A model generated the notes under the pieces. The model saw only the letters and a list, made by a program, of their open reading frames with translations. It searched no databases and was not told the DNA's origin. A DNA stretch of 64,000 nt from CAHJWH01 sp965198905 (GTDB lineage: Bacteria; Pseudomonadota; Alphaproteobacteria; Caulobacterales; Caulobacteraceae), in assembly GCA_965198905.1 (NCBI GenBank), contig OZ240678.1, forward strand, positions 2,542,001 to 2,606,000, read 5' to 3'. The position numbers and the translations under genes are program-made. Shown in pieces: positions 1-9,323 of the stretch (its first letter is position 1; each line of letters starts with the position of its first letter).

Positions 1-136
1 CCTCGAGCGAAGGCCCATGGCGCACGTCGGCGATGACGCCTTCCGCCACCACGACGCAGGCCGGCCCGTCATAGCCCGAGGCGGGGTCGATCAGGCGGAC
101 ATTGGTCAGCGCGAAGGGGCGCGTGTTGGCGCTCAC
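1..136 (-). CDS. pyrC: Dihydroorotase (N-terminal part, runs off the window)
   Basis: The first 45 codons of a reverse-strand gene, starting with GTG at 134-136 and leaving the window at base 1. The peptide contains LTNVRLIDPASGYDG and a following VVVAEGVIADV, the N-terminal beta-sandwich of class I dihydroorotases and other amidohydrolases. The enzyme cyclises carbamoyl aspartate to dihydroorotate in cytosolic pyrimidine synthesis. Its GTG overlaps the TGA of the upstream pyrB as GTGA, so the two are probably translationally coupled. The catalytic metal site lies outside the window. The pyrC call rests partly on this neighbour; a non-catalytic pyrC-like paralogue cannot be excluded. Confidence 0.82.
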   Translation of the reverse strand, partial: MSANTRPFALTNVRLIDPASGYDGPACVVVAEGVIADVRHGPSLE

Positions 137-1131
137 GTCCGGGGCTCCAGCCGCGCGGCGAGGGCGGCGAGGACCGCCATCCGCGCCGCGACCCCCATCT
201 CCACCTGGTTCTGGATGAGGCTGACGGCGGGATCGTCGGCGACACCGGAGTCGATCTCGACGCCCCGGTTCATGGGTCCGGGATGCATGACGCGGACGCC
301 GGGCGCCGCCAGGGCGAGCTTTTCCGCATCCAGCCCGTAATAGCGGAAGTATTCCCGGGTGGAGGGGACGAAGGCGCCGTCCATGCGCTCAAGCTGCAGG
401 CGCAGCATCATCACCACGTCCGCCCCGCCGATCCCCTCGCGCAGGTCGTGGTGGACCGCGGGACCCCAGTCTTCGGCCCCGGCGGGGATCAGGGTGGGGG
501 GCCCGACCAGCCGCACCTCCGCCCCCAGCAGCTGGAGGAGCGCCACGTTGGAGCGCGCCACCCGGCTGTGCAGCACGTCGCCGCAGATGGCCACCGCCAG
601 ACCGCCGACCCGGCCGAAGGCGCGCCGGATGGTCAGGGCGTCGAGCAGGGCCTGGGTGGGATGGCCGTGCCAGCCGTCGCCAGCGTTCACCACGCTGCAG
701 CTGACCTTCTGCGCCAGCAGGGCGGCCGCGCCGGAGGCGGAATGGCGCACGACGAGCAGGTCCGGGTGCATAGCGTTCAGCGTCACCGCCGTGTCGATCA
801 GCGTCTCGCCCTTGGTCACCGAAGAGGTGCGCGGCGCCATGTTCACGGTGTCGGCGCCCAGCCGCTTGGCCGCCAGTTCGAAGGAAGACTGGGTCCGGGT
901 GGACGCCTCGAAGAACAGGTTGACCAGGGTCAGGCCCCGCAGCAGGCCGAGCTTCTTGTCGCGCTGGCGGCTCAACGCCACGAAGGCGTCTGCGAGGTCG
1001 AGCAGGGCGTCAGCGGTCGGGCGATCCAGATGATCGACCGCCAGGAAATGCGGCTGCGGGAGCGCGAAAAGGCGCTCGCCGATGGCGGCTTCGACATCGC
1101 CGGCCGCAGCCGAGGGGGGTGTAGACATCAA
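133..1131 (-). CDS. pyrB: Aspartate carbamoyltransferase catalytic subunit
   Basis: This 332-residue protein condenses carbamoyl phosphate with aspartate, the committed step of UMP synthesis. The carbamoyl-phosphate loop reads FFEASTRTQSSFE (about residues 73-85), which separates ATCase from ornithine transcarbamoylase (typically STRTR). Further family landmarks are SSVTKGETLIDT, the HPTQALLDALTI segment, and HPGPMNRGVEID near the C terminus. The length is normal for bacterial PyrB (about 310-330). It overlaps pyrC by a GTGA. No pyrI regulatory-chain gene is seen, as expected for the PyrB-PyrC type. The start may be M1 or M2 of the double Met. Confidence 0.96.
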   Translation of the reverse strand: MMSTPPSAAAGDVEAAIGERLFALPQPHFLAVDHLDRPTADALLDLADAFVALSRQRDKKLGLLRGLTLVNLFFEASTRTQSSFELAAKRLGADTVNMAPRTSSVTKGETLIDTAVTLNAMHPDLLVVRHSASGAAALLAQKVSCSVVNAGDGWHGHPTQALLDALTIRRAFGRVGGLAVAICGDVLHSRVARSNVALLQLLGAEVRLVGPPTLIPAGAEDWGPAVHHDLREGIGGADVVMMLRLQLERMDGAFVPSTREYFRYYGLDAEKLALAAPGVRVMHPGPMNRGVEIDSGVADDPAVSLIQNQVEMGVAARMAVLAALAARLEPRT

Positions 1132-1199
1132 GCCGGGGTTCTAGGCGGCTTCGTCTTCGCTCTCAAGCCGGGGGTACACCGGCTCGCGCATGCTGCGGA

Positions 1200-1682
1200 T
1201 CAGGTAGCCTGGAACTTCATGGCCACACCGTTCATGCAGTAGCGCAGGCCGGTCGGCTTCGGCCCATCGTCGAAGACGTGGCCGAGGTGACCGCCGCATC
1301 GGCTGCAGTGCACCTCGGTGCGCGGCATGATCATGGAGAAGTCCTGCGAGGTCTGCACCGCATGCGACAACGGGGCGTAGAAGCTGGGCCAGCCGGTCCC
1401 GCTGTCGTACTTGGTGGTGGAGCTGAACAGGGCGAGATTGCAGCCCGCACAGTCGAACTGGCCGTGGCGATGCTCATTCAGCAGGGGGCTGGTCTCCGGC
1501 GCCTCGGTGGAAGCCTGCCGCAGCACGGCGAACGCCGCCGGCGAGAGGCGCGCCCGCCACTGGGCTGGCGTGAGCTGCACGGGATAAGTTTGCAGAGCGG
1601 CGCGCGCCGAGCCGCGCGTGAGCATCAGCCCAGCGGGGACGCTCGCCATCGCCCCGCCGAACATCAAAGACCTACGGTTCAT
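1200..1682 (-). CDS. msrB: Exported peptide-methionine (R)-S-oxide reductase MsrB
   Basis: A 160-residue MsrB that reduces methionine-R-sulfoxide in proteins. The structural zinc site is formed by CAGC and CSRC pairs, and the catalytic cysteine lies in GLRYCMNGVAMKF close to the C terminus. DSGTGWPSF is a further family signature. The start at 1682 is chosen because it follows an AGGGAG ribosome-binding site and opens with MNRRSLMFGG, a twin-arginine-like signal followed by a hydrophobic segment and ARA. The protein is therefore probably exported to the periplasm. An upstream in-frame extension to 1877 lacks family resemblance. A second, unsignalled MsrB lies at 36844-37362. Confidence 0.93.
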   Translation of the reverse strand: MNRRSLMFGGAMASVPAGLMLTRGSARAALQTYPVQLTPAQWRARLSPAAFAVLRQASTEAPETSPLLNEHRHGQFDCAGCNLALFSSTTKYDSGTGWPSFYAPLSHAVQTSQDFSMIMPRTEVHCSRCGGHLGHVFDDGPKPTGLRYCMNGVAMKFQAT

Positions 1683-1948
1683 CACGATAAACTCCCTGGG
1701 AAATCGCAAGTTACGCGCACAAGGCGGCTGAAGATGGACCCGCGGCCGGTGAAGCCCCTGCACTGCAGCGGTGTCGTCTGCCACGTTTGTGGTCGCGGGC
1801 GCTCGTCCCACCTCGGGCCGTGAAGCTTCCATTAGCCGGCCGGGTGTAGCGTGAACCTGCCAGCGAGCCGACGGCAAGGACGACGCGGATCAGGCCGGCG
1901 CCGCCCGCGTGGGCTCACCGAAGCTGGAGCAGGGCTGAAACGCGCGCG

Positions 1949-2824
1949 ATGTCCGACGGGGTGGATACGAAATGGGCGGCCCGAATACGCGACGGCGATC
2001 GTCGCGCCCTCGCCCGCCAGTTCAGCCACGAGGCGTCGGAGCTTCGCCGCATCCTGCTGGAAAGTCCCGAGGGCGTTCACCCGCCCTGGGCGGACTTCCG
2101 GCGGTTCCTGGCCGATGTCGGGCCGTCCCCCGGCCCCGCCTATCGTCTCACGCCCACGGGAGCCGGGGCGAAGACGCCCTACCGACCGGGCGAGGTCCGT
2201 TGGGCGCAGAAGCCGCCGGCAGCGGCCGTCGTGGTGAGCGCGCCTGCGCGCCAGCCTCGCGCGATCTATTCGCAATGGACCATGCTCGCCGGCCATCCGG
2301 TGGAATATGGCGAGCTGCCCGCGCGGCTGGGCGTCCCGTTCAAGACCATCTCCGCGGCGACCGGCGCCGGTTGCAGCCTGGACGACCTCGCCGTCCAGAT
2401 CGCCGAGGCGAAGGACGAGGTGGCGGACCTGTCCTGGTTCTCCGCCTCGCCCGCCCGTCAGCAGGCGTTTCGTGGCGCTTTCCTGTCCTGGCGGCTGAAG
2501 GTGCAGGTCGGCTATCGCAAGGCGGCGACGGCCAAGTTCCTGTATTTGTACACCCTGCTCCCGGCCATGGCCCAGAGCCGGACCGCCCTGGTCGCCGCGG
2601 GGTATTGGCGGCCCCGAACGTTGGAGGTGCGCGACCTGCGCGACGCCAGCGCGCCCTGGAAGCGGTTCAACGAGCTGCAGCCGAGGGCCCAGGCGATCCT
2701 GGCGGACTTCGAGATCTACCGGCAGTATTCGCTTGTCGACGACATCGACGAACTCAGCGCGCGGGTCGTGGCCGCCGAACGGCGCTTCCGCGAGGGAAGC
2801 GTGGAAGACCCTCCAGCGCCGTGA
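1949..2824 (+). CDS. Hypothetical protein, 291 residues
   Basis: I do not recognise this protein. It is 291 residues, soluble, with no signal peptide or membrane segment. The N-terminal 75 residues are charged (IRDGDRRALARQFSHEAS). A proline/alanine-rich linker follows, then a mostly helical C-terminal half rich in W, Y and R (FRGAFLSWRLKVQVGYRKAA). Codon bias (strong G/C at third positions) agrees with a real gene, and no better frame exists. It stands alone between the exported msrB (divergent) and prfA (convergent). The ATG at 1949 has only a distant GGAGCAGGG as possible ribosome-binding site. Confidence 0.68.
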   Translation: MSDGVDTKWAARIRDGDRRALARQFSHEASELRRILLESPEGVHPPWADFRRFLADVGPSPGPAYRLTPTGAGAKTPYRPGEVRWAQKPPAAAVVVSAPARQPRAIYSQWTMLAGHPVEYGELPARLGVPFKTISAATGAGCSLDDLAVQIAEAKDEVADLSWFSASPARQQAFRGAFLSWRLKVQVGYRKAATAKFLYLYTLLPAMAQSRTALVAAGYWRPRTLEVRDLRDASAPWKRFNELQPRAQAILADFEIYRQYSLVDDIDELSARVVAAERRFREGSVEDPPAP

Positions 2825-2851
2825 TCGCGGCTTGATGACGGACTTGCGGGC

Positions 2852-3928
2852 CTAGCCGAACTCGTCTTCCAGCATCGCCAGCCGGGCCGCCTGATCGTCG
2901 GCGACCAGAGCCTGCACCACCTCGTCGAGACCGTCGCCCTCGATGACCTTGGGCAGGTTGTAGAGCGTGAGGTTGATGCGGTGGTCGGTGACGCGCCCCT
3001 GCGGGAAGTTATAGGTGCGAATGCGCTCCGACCGGTCGCCGGAGCCGACCTGGTCCTTGCGCGCCTGGGCCCGATCAGCGTCGAGTTGGCCGCGCTGAGC
3101 GTCGTACAGGCGCGCCTTCAGCACCTTCATCGCCTTGGCGCGGTTCTGGTGCTGGGACTTTTCCGAGGAGGTGACCACGATGCCGGTGGGCATGTGGGTG
3201 ATGCGCACCGCCGAATCGGTCTTGTTGACGTGCTGGCCGCCGGCGCCGGAGGAGCGGTAGGTGTCGATTCGGATGTCGGCGTCGTTCACCTCGATCTCCA
3301 CGTCCTGCGGCTCGGGCAGGACGGCGACGGTGGCGGCGGAGGTGTGGATGCGGCCCTGGGTCTCGGTGGCGGGTACGCGCTGGACCCGGTGGACGCCGCT
3401 CTCGAACTTCATGCGTCCGAACACGCCGTCGCCGGACACCGAGGCGACGATCTCCTTGTAGCCGCCCATCTCGCCTTCCGAGGCGTCCTCCACCTCCAGC
3501 CGCCAGCCCTGCAGCGCGGCGTAGCGCTGGTACATGCGGAACAGGTCGCCGGCGAACAGCGCCGCCTCGTCCCCGCCGGTGCCGGCGCGCACCTCCAGGA
3601 TGGCCGAGGCGTTCTCGTCCCGGTCCTTGGGGGCCAGCAGTAGCGCCACCTCATGCTCCAGCGCAGGCAGGCGGGCGTCCAGCGCCGCGAGCTCCTCCCG
3701 GGCGAGCGTCGCCATCTCCCGGTCGCCGGAAGCCGCCATCTCCGCCAGCTCCCCGTGTTCGGCGCGGGCGCGGGCGATCCCGGCCACCGCGTCGGCGACA
3801 GGGCGCAGCTCGGCGTGCTCCTTGCCCAGCCGCACGATCTCCGCCCCGTCCGAAGCGGACGCCATCCGCGCCTCCACCTGATGGAAGCGGTCGAGCACGG
3901 CGTTCAGCTTGGCCTGGGGCAGTTGCAT
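2852..3928 (-). CDS. prfA: Peptide chain release factor 1
   Basis: A 358-residue class I release factor that terminates translation at UAA and UAG. The anticodon-like tripeptide is in the segment RVPATETQGRIHTS (PAT, the RF1 type rather than the RF2 SPF). The peptidyl-tRNA hydrolysis motif is SSGAGGQHVNKTDSAVR with the GGQ glutamine. The N-terminal helical domain and C-terminal segment (QGRVTDHRINLTLYNLPKV) are both complete, and the length is typical. The usual partner prmC, which methylates the GGQ glutamine, is not adjacent. The downstream gene on this strand would be reached only across the convergent gene ending at 2824. Confidence 0.98.
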   Translation of the reverse strand: MQLPQAKLNAVLDRFHQVEARMASASDGAEIVRLGKEHAELRPVADAVAGIARARAEHGELAEMAASGDREMATLAREELAALDARLPALEHEVALLLAPKDRDENASAILEVRAGTGGDEAALFAGDLFRMYQRYAALQGWRLEVEDASEGEMGGYKEIVASVSGDGVFGRMKFESGVHRVQRVPATETQGRIHTSAATVAVLPEPQDVEIEVNDADIRIDTYRSSGAGGQHVNKTDSAVRITHMPTGIVVTSSEKSQHQNRAKAMKVLKARLYDAQRGQLDADRAQARKDQVGSGDRSERIRTYNFPQGRVTDHRINLTLYNLPKVIEGDGLDEVVQALVADDQAARLAMLEDEFG

Positions 3929-3981
3929 GGCGGTCGGATATGGCGCGCGCCGGCGCCTGCGTAAAGCGCGTCCGGCTCAGC

Positions 3982-5349
3982 TCAGTGGGGCAGGCCGCGC
4001 AGGGCGAGCTGTTGGCGGATGTCCCTCGCGAACACCGGGCGGGGGTGGATGACGTTACGGTCGTAAGGGGCTTCACTATCGCGGTCGAACGCGGCGCTGG
4101 CCGCCTGGATACGTTGCGAACCCTTGTGGATGGAGCTGTAGGCGTGCAGGTCGTCGGCGAAGATCATCATCGCCAGCAGCCCGGTGATCGCCGCTGCGGC
4201 CCAGACAGGCTTGCGCAGATCGTCGAGGTCGCGGGCCAAGCCGATCAGCACGCCGAGTTGCAGCAGGGTGGCGAACGGCGTGTAGCGGGTCGGCACGACG
4301 ACGACCGGCTGCTCGTCCACCCGACCGATCGTGGCGAGCACCGCGGCGATCAGACCAAATAAGATCAACGCCACCGCCGCGCCGGGCAGAGAAGAGGCGA
4401 ACGCCACAACGCTCCAGCGTGTTCGCCAGAGAACCCTAATTGCGGACGCCAAAACGGCCAACCCGATTACGAGCGCCAGTCCAGAAGGCGTACTTTGCGT
4501 CCAGGGCAGACCAACAAAGTGGAGGAAGTAGAGGCCCATCTTCAACAAGTGCGGCCCCAAGGGGCCGGCGCGGCCGAGCGACTCACTCGGGGCGCCGAGG
4601 CCGGACTCAAGGGCGGCTATGCAGATGACGGAGCAGGCCAAGAGCGCTAACAGCTGCTCGCGCCCGCGCCTCTGCAGTCCGGTGGCGATGATCAGCGCCG
4701 GCCAGACCGCCAGTCCCGCGGCGTTTCCGCCGGACGCCGCGACGGCCAGCGCCAGCGAGCTCCAGAACGCCGGCGAGCGCAGGCCGGCTGACGGCGAAAG
4801 CTGCAGCAAGGCGATGGCGCCGAGCGCCGGGCCGGCGACCATCAGATAGACCGCGAACACCGGGAAGGCGAAATCCTCGGCCAGGCTGACATCGGTCAGC
4901 AGCAGCCCCGCCAGCAGGACGATGATCACTCGCGTCGACTTCGCGAGTGGACTGCGGGCCAGCAGGACACCGAATGGGATGCAGCCCGCCAGCCACGCCG
5001 CCACGCAGGCGATGAGGAACGTCGGCGCCCGCCCTCGAACGAGATCAATGTCTAGCCATTCGGTCGCTCGAGCCCAGGGGATGCGTTCCGCGGTGTGCGG
5101 CTCCCACAGGTAGCCGAGCCAGTCGTGCGTGCGCTCGACCACGAACACGCGCCCAATCCAGTCGTGCACGTCGAAAAACGGAACGTAGAGGTAGTCCTGG
5201 AAGGCGGCGACCAGGAGGAACACCGAAAGCGCCAGGATGACGACGGCGAGCCCCGGAGCGGTAAGGCCCAGACGCTCCGGGGTTGCTGGAGGCGGGAGCG
5301 CCTCAGCGGGGGCGTCCAGGGGCTTCAGGTCATCGAGCCTGCTCGACAT
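3982..5349 (-). CDS. Polytopic membrane protein of unknown function
   Basis: A 455-residue protein with about ten hydrophobic segments (for example LAVVILALSVFLLVAAF, VIIVLLAGLLL, LALVIGLAVLASAIRVLW). Its first extracytoplasmic loop holds DVHDWIGRVFVVERTHDW. The layout resembles membrane glycosyltransferase-like (GT-C fold) proteins or uncharacterised membrane proteins, but I do not see a decisive catalytic DE/DD motif. The long loop between the first two segments is where GT-C enzymes carry theirs. It is followed head-to-head by a methyltransferase gene at 5462, and a 112-bp gap separates the two starts. Function is unassigned. Confidence 0.75.
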   Translation of the reverse strand: MSSRLDDLKPLDAPAEALPPPATPERLGLTAPGLAVVILALSVFLLVAAFQDYLYVPFFDVHDWIGRVFVVERTHDWLGYLWEPHTAERIPWARATEWLDIDLVRGRAPTFLIACVAAWLAGCIPFGVLLARSPLAKSTRVIIVLLAGLLLTDVSLAEDFAFPVFAVYLMVAGPALGAIALLQLSPSAGLRSPAFWSSLALAVAASGGNAAGLAVWPALIIATGLQRRGREQLLALLACSVICIAALESGLGAPSESLGRAGPLGPHLLKMGLYFLHFVGLPWTQSTPSGLALVIGLAVLASAIRVLWRTRWSVVAFASSLPGAAVALILFGLIAAVLATIGRVDEQPVVVVPTRYTPFATLLQLGVLIGLARDLDDLRKPVWAAAAITGLLAMMIFADDLHAYSSIHKGSQRIQAASAAFDRDSEAPYDRNVIHPRPVFARDIRQQLALRGLPH

Positions 5350-5461
5350 GTCCGCTCCGCCAAGGTCGCTGCACCATCGCGCGATCTACGCCGTGCAAGA
5401 CAGTAGGCCGACCGGGCTGGCTGAGCTACATACCCGCCTCGGTTGATGCAGTGAAGTCAAG

Positions 5462-6271
5462 ATGAGCGACGCCAGGTTGAAGACGCTGCGGCGAACCGCC
5501 CGGCGTGGGCTGGAGCGACTGGGGCTCATGGGTCCCGTGTATCGCGCCGTCGAACGTCGTCTGGCGCAGCGCACGACGACCTGGGCGCCGAGCGCCGACG
5601 GGCTTGCGACACCATCGCCTTATCTGGTCACGCTGGTGGCGAGCAACCCGGACCTCCCGGGCTTCCTGGAGCATGGGCGGCATATTGCCGGCTACCTCGC
5701 AGTCGTGCTGGCAAGGCACGGCCGGCGCTTTGACACCGCCCAGACGATGCTGGATTTCGGCTGCGGATGTGGGCGCATCGCCCGCCATGTCGCGCCGCAG
5801 ACCACCGCCGCCGGCGGCGAGCTGATCGGCCTGGACATCAATCCCAAGCTCGTCCGTTGGTGCGCCGCCAATCTGCCGGGCCGCTATCAGGTTAGCCGTC
5901 TGCAGCCGCCCACGCCGCTCGACGCCGGCAGCGTGGACATCCTTTACGCGGTATCGGTCTTCACCCATCTGCCGCAGTCCAGCATGGAGACGTGGCTGGC
6001 GGAGTTCTCCCGACTGCTGCGGCCCGGCGGGCTTGCGCTGGTGAGTTTCGCCGACGAGGGCCGCGTCGACCCGGCCCGTCGAGCCGCCCTTGACCGGGAG
6101 GGCTTCGTGCTGAGTACACGGGCGCTGGAAGGCTCCAACTACATGTCGAGCTATGTGCTCAGCACCCGCTTCGCCGAGATGGCGGCGCGCACGCTGCAGG
6201 TGGCCGAAATCATCCCCAGCAGCCGCTCCGGCGAGACGCTGGCCTGGGCGGTCCTGCGCAAGCCAGCGTGA
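5462..6271 (+). CDS. Class I SAM-dependent methyltransferase
   Basis: A 269-residue Rossmann-fold methyltransferase. Motif I reads MLDFGCGCGRIARHV (around residue 97). The acidic end of strand 2 is LIGLDINPKLV. A motif-IV-like stretch is VDILYAVSVFTHLP, followed by LLRPGGLALVSF, the post-IV signature shared with ubiquinone/malonyl-ACP type enzymes. The substrate cannot be told. The N-terminal 60 residues are basic and lack a signal peptide. It is divergently arranged with the preceding membrane-protein gene, so cell-surface glycan or lipid modification is possible, but this is inference only. Confidence 0.85.
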   Translation: MSDARLKTLRRTARRGLERLGLMGPVYRAVERRLAQRTTTWAPSADGLATPSPYLVTLVASNPDLPGFLEHGRHIAGYLAVVLARHGRRFDTAQTMLDFGCGCGRIARHVAPQTTAAGGELIGLDINPKLVRWCAANLPGRYQVSRLQPPTPLDAGSVDILYAVSVFTHLPQSSMETWLAEFSRLLRPGGLALVSFADEGRVDPARRAALDREGFVLSTRALEGSNYMSSYVLSTRFAEMAARTLQVAEIIPSSRSGETLAWAVLRKPA

Positions 6272-6284
6272 AGCCTGCGTCCGC

Positions 6285-8657
6285 TCACCCCCGCTCCACG
6301 AAGCTGTCGAGCACCTTCTTTTCGCCCGCTTTGCTGAACTCCACCGTCAGCTTGTTGCCTTCCACGCCCACAACTTGGCCGGGGCCGAACTTCTGGTGGA
6401 ACACCTTATCACCGCGCTTGTAGTCGCTGCCGGCGGCGGTGGGGTCTGAGGTGGCCACCAAGCGACCCTCGCCCTCGATCACGGCGGATCGCCCCCGGCC
6501 GCGCGACGTGGCGAAACGGTCTGAAGGCGGGTTGGAGGGCACGAAGCCGCTGCGCTCCTGCGCCCGCTTCCAGCCCGGGGAGGTGTAGGACGCGGCGAAG
6601 GCCGGGACGTCGTCGAAGCGGCTCTTGGCCTCCATCATGCCGGGGCCGCCGCCGTAATAGCCGGTTTCGCTGGTGGCCTCGACGCTCGCCGGGGGCAGTT
6701 CGTCCACAAAGCGCGATGGCAGTTGTGAGGTCCAGCGGCCGTAGACTTGGCGGTTGGCGGCGAAGGAGATGCGGGCCTGCTCTCGCGCGCGTGTAACGCC
6801 GACGTAGGCCAGCCGCCGTTCCTCCTCCAGCCCCTTCTCGCCGCTTTCGTCCATGGAGCGCTGGGAGGGGAAGACGCCTTCCTCCCAGCCGGGAAGGAAG
6901 ACCAGCGGGAACTCCAGCCCCTTGGCGGAGTGCAGCGTCATGATCTGCACGCTGTCCGACCCCGCGCCCCGGTCCAAATCCATGACCAGGCTGACGTGCT
7001 CCAGATAGGCGGTGAGGGTGTCGAACTGGGTCATGGACTGGACCAGCTCCTTCAGGTTGTCGAGGCGACCCTGGCTCTGCGGGCCACGATCGGCGCGGAC
7101 CATGTCGGTGTAGCCGCTCTCCTCCAGCACCGTCTCCATCAGCTCGGGGTGGCGGACCGTCTGGGCCAGGGTGCGCCAGCGGTCCACGTCGCGGATGAAG
7201 TTGGACAGAGCCGTGCGGGTGCGGGCGGGCAGCTCGTCGGTCTGCACGACGCCACGCGCCGCCAGCGAGGCGGACAGCTCGTGCTTGCGGGCCACGGCGA
7301 CGAGCTTCTGGACGCTGGTCTCGCCGATGCCGCGCTTGGGCTGGTTGACGACGCGCTCGAAGGCGAGGTCGTCGTCCTCCGAGTTGATCAGGCGCAGGTA
7401 GGCGTGGGCGTCCCTGATCTCCGCCCGCTCGAAGAAGCGTGGGCCGCCGACCACCGTGTAGGGGATTTGAAGCAGGACGAACCGCTCCTCGAAGCTGCGC
7501 ATCTGGAAGGACGCGCGTACCAGCACGGCGGCGTCCCGGTACTTGCCGCCGGCGGTCTTCCACCGCTCGATCTCGTCGCCAACCATGCGGGCCTCGGCCT
7601 CGCCGTCCCAGACGCCGGAGACGCGGACCTTGTCGCCGCCCTCCGCCTGCGTCCACAGCGTCTTGCCGAGCCGCCCCTTGTTGGTGGCGATCAGCCCGGA
7701 GGCGGCCTTCAGGATGTGCGAGGTGGAGCGGTAGTTTCGCTCTAGCCGCACCACTTGGGCGCCGGGGAAGTCGCGCTCGAAGCGCAGGATGTTGTCCACC
7801 TCGGCGCCTCGCCAGCCATAGATGGACTGGTCGTCGTCGCCGACGCAGCAGACGTTGCGTCGTCCCTGCGCCAGCAGCCGCAGCCACAGGTACTGGGCGA
7901 CGTTGGTGTCCTGGTACTCGTCCACCAGCAGGTAGCGGAAGCGCTCCTGGAAGCTCTGCAGCACGTCCGGGTGGGCGGTGAAGATGGTCAGGTTGTGCAG
8001 CAGCAGGTCGCCGAAGTCGCAGGCGTTAAGGGTGCGCAGGCGGTCCTGGTATTGCTTGTAGAGCACCACGCCCTTGCCGTTGGCGAAGGCCTCGCCCTCG
8101 GCTGCTGGGGTCTTCTCCGGCGTCAGGCCCTTGTTCTTCCAGCCGTCAATCAGGCCGGAGAGGTGGCGCGGTGTCCAGCGCTTCATATCGAGGTTGGCGG
8201 CCTCGATCAGCTGCTTCAGCACCCGCTGCTGGTCGTCGTCGTCCAGGATGGTGAAGCTGGACTTCAGCCCCACCAGCTCGGCGTGGCGGCGCAGGATCTG
8301 GGCGGCCACCGAGTGGAAGGTGCCGAGCCAGCGCAGGCCCTCCGCCTGGCCGCCGATCAGGTGGCCGATCCGCTCACGCATCTCGCGCGCCGCCTTGTTG
8401 GTGAAGGTGACGACCAGCAGCTCCCAGGGCCGCGCCTGGTTGGCGTTCAGGATGTGGGCGAGCCGAGTGGTCAGCACCCGCGTCTTGCCGGTGCCGGCGC
8501 CGGCCAGCACCAGAACCGGCCCCTCCGTCGCCTCAACAGCCGCCCGCTGCTCCGGGTTCAGGCCGGCGAGATAGTCGGAAACGGGCGAGTCGACTCGGGC
8601 GAGGTCAGAGGTGCGGAGGGCGGGCAGTGGACTGGCCGCGGGAGGATGCTGATTCAC
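6285..8657 (-). CDS. PcrA/UvrD-family 3'-5' DNA helicase
   Basis: A superfamily 1A helicase of about 790 residues, used in repair and replication restart. It shows Walker A GAGTGKT (about residues 53-59), Walker B DEYQDTN, motif III GDDDQSIYGWRGA, motif V TLHSAKGLEFPLV and motif VI YVGVTRAREQA. The C terminus (GDKVFHQKFGPGQVVGV onwards) is the Tudor-like RNA-polymerase-binding domain of PcrA/UvrD. The open frame extends upstream to 9071, but that part is low-complexity antisense to the small gene at 8778. I chose the GTG at 8657; a GTG at 8687 is also possible and neither has a clear ribosome-binding site. Confidence 0.95.
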   Translation of the reverse strand: MNQHPPAASPLPALRTSDLARVDSPVSDYLAGLNPEQRAAVEATEGPVLVLAGAGTGKTRVLTTRLAHILNANQARPWELLVVTFTNKAAREMRERIGHLIGGQAEGLRWLGTFHSVAAQILRRHAELVGLKSSFTILDDDDQQRVLKQLIEAANLDMKRWTPRHLSGLIDGWKNKGLTPEKTPAAEGEAFANGKGVVLYKQYQDRLRTLNACDFGDLLLHNLTIFTAHPDVLQSFQERFRYLLVDEYQDTNVAQYLWLRLLAQGRRNVCCVGDDDQSIYGWRGAEVDNILRFERDFPGAQVVRLERNYRSTSHILKAASGLIATNKGRLGKTLWTQAEGGDKVRVSGVWDGEAEARMVGDEIERWKTAGGKYRDAAVLVRASFQMRSFEERFVLLQIPYTVVGGPRFFERAEIRDAHAYLRLINSEDDDLAFERVVNQPKRGIGETSVQKLVAVARKHELSASLAARGVVQTDELPARTRTALSNFIRDVDRWRTLAQTVRHPELMETVLEESGYTDMVRADRGPQSQGRLDNLKELVQSMTQFDTLTAYLEHVSLVMDLDRGAGSDSVQIMTLHSAKGLEFPLVFLPGWEEGVFPSQRSMDESGEKGLEEERRLAYVGVTRAREQARISFAANRQVYGRWTSQLPSRFVDELPPASVEATSETGYYGGGPGMMEAKSRFDDVPAFAASYTSPGWKRAQERSGFVPSNPPSDRFATSRGRGRSAVIEGEGRLVATSDPTAAGSDYKRGDKVFHQKFGPGQVVGVEGNKLTVEFSKAGEKKVLDSFVERG

Positions 8658-8777
8658 CGGAACGAATGTAGCACGGCCGGGCTGCACCTTAAGGGGGCAC
8701 GGCGCGAAGGGCGACGGGCGGGGGAGGAACCTAGGCCTTAACCGTCCGTTCCCGGTGCCTGGAAGACTGAGGGACTG

Positions 8778-9080
8778 ATGACCGACCCGCAACCCAATCC
8801 TAGGGTGTCCAACAAGATTTCTCCCCTCGCGGTGATCGTTGTCATCATCCTCATCGGGATCGTCATCGTCGCCTTCGTCAAGCGCCATGGCCGTCACGAA
8901 ACCCCAGGCGGCATGAGCGCGCCCATGGCGGCGCCCGCTAACACGGTCATGCCGCAGCAGCCGAACCTGCCCAACGGCGTCGCCCCGCGCGCCCACACCA
9001 ACGATGCAGTAGAGGCCAATCCCACCGGCAACGAGGAAGGCAATCCGGGCGGCGGCGGCCCAGGCAATCACGCCAACTAG
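8778..9080 (+). CDS. Small single-pass membrane protein
   Basis: A 100-residue protein preceded by TGAGGGACTG, a usable ribosome-binding site, just before the ATG. A cytoplasmic 15-residue head is followed by one very hydrophobic helix (LAVIVVIILIGIVIVAFV, about residues 18-35). A Pro/Asn/Gly-rich, low-complexity tail ends in a glycine run (NPGGGGPGNHAN). No catalytic motif is present. It starts 120 bp from the helicase GTG in divergent orientation and ends 15 bp from the convergent ribbon-helix-helix gene. I do not recognise a family. Confidence 0.7.
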   Translation: MTDPQPNPRVSNKISPLAVIVVIILIGIVIVAFVKRHGRHETPGGMSAPMAAPANTVMPQQPNLPNGVAPRAHTNDAVEANPTGNEEGNPGGGGPGNHAN

Positions 9081-9095
9081 GCTTCACCTTTCGGC

Positions 9096-9323
9096 TTACG
9101 GCTCTTCAGACTTCCCGGCGAGAGCCCGGGCCAGGGCGGCGAGACGACAGGCCGAAGTCAAGGGACGTTCGCCCCGTTGCTCGTCCACGCCACGGATCAG
9201 CTGGGCGAGGCTAACTCCACCTTCGTCAGCCATCCCCTGCAGGATGGTCCAGAAGGCGGGCTCCAAGGCTAGGGAGGTTTCGTGACCGCTCAGGGTCAAC
9301 GACTTCTTCTGCAGGAGGGGCAT
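9096..9323 (-). CDS. Ribbon-helix-helix domain protein
   Basis: A 75-residue protein matching the alphaproteobacterial ribbon-helix-helix family (RHH_4 type). A short basic beta strand (KKSLTLSGHETSLALEP) is followed by two helices (FWTILQGMADEGGVSLAQLIRGVDEQR and the C-terminal helix with LTSACRLAALARAL). Such proteins are small DNA-binding regulators or domain stubs of uncertain role. The frame is open far upstream to 10070, but that stretch is antisense to the polyketide synthase, so the ATG at 9323 is taken as the start. It is divergent from the polyketide synthase gene, 99 bp apart, and could regulate it; this is inference. Confidence 0.82.
   Translation of the reverse strand: MPLLQKKSLTLSGHETSLALEPAFWTILQGMADEGGVSLAQLIRGVDEQRGERPLTSACRLAALARALAGKSEEP

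Noticed and set aside
8658..9071. N-terminal extension of the helicase
   Set aside because: Low-complexity acidic run antisense to the small membrane-protein gene, not part of the helicase family.
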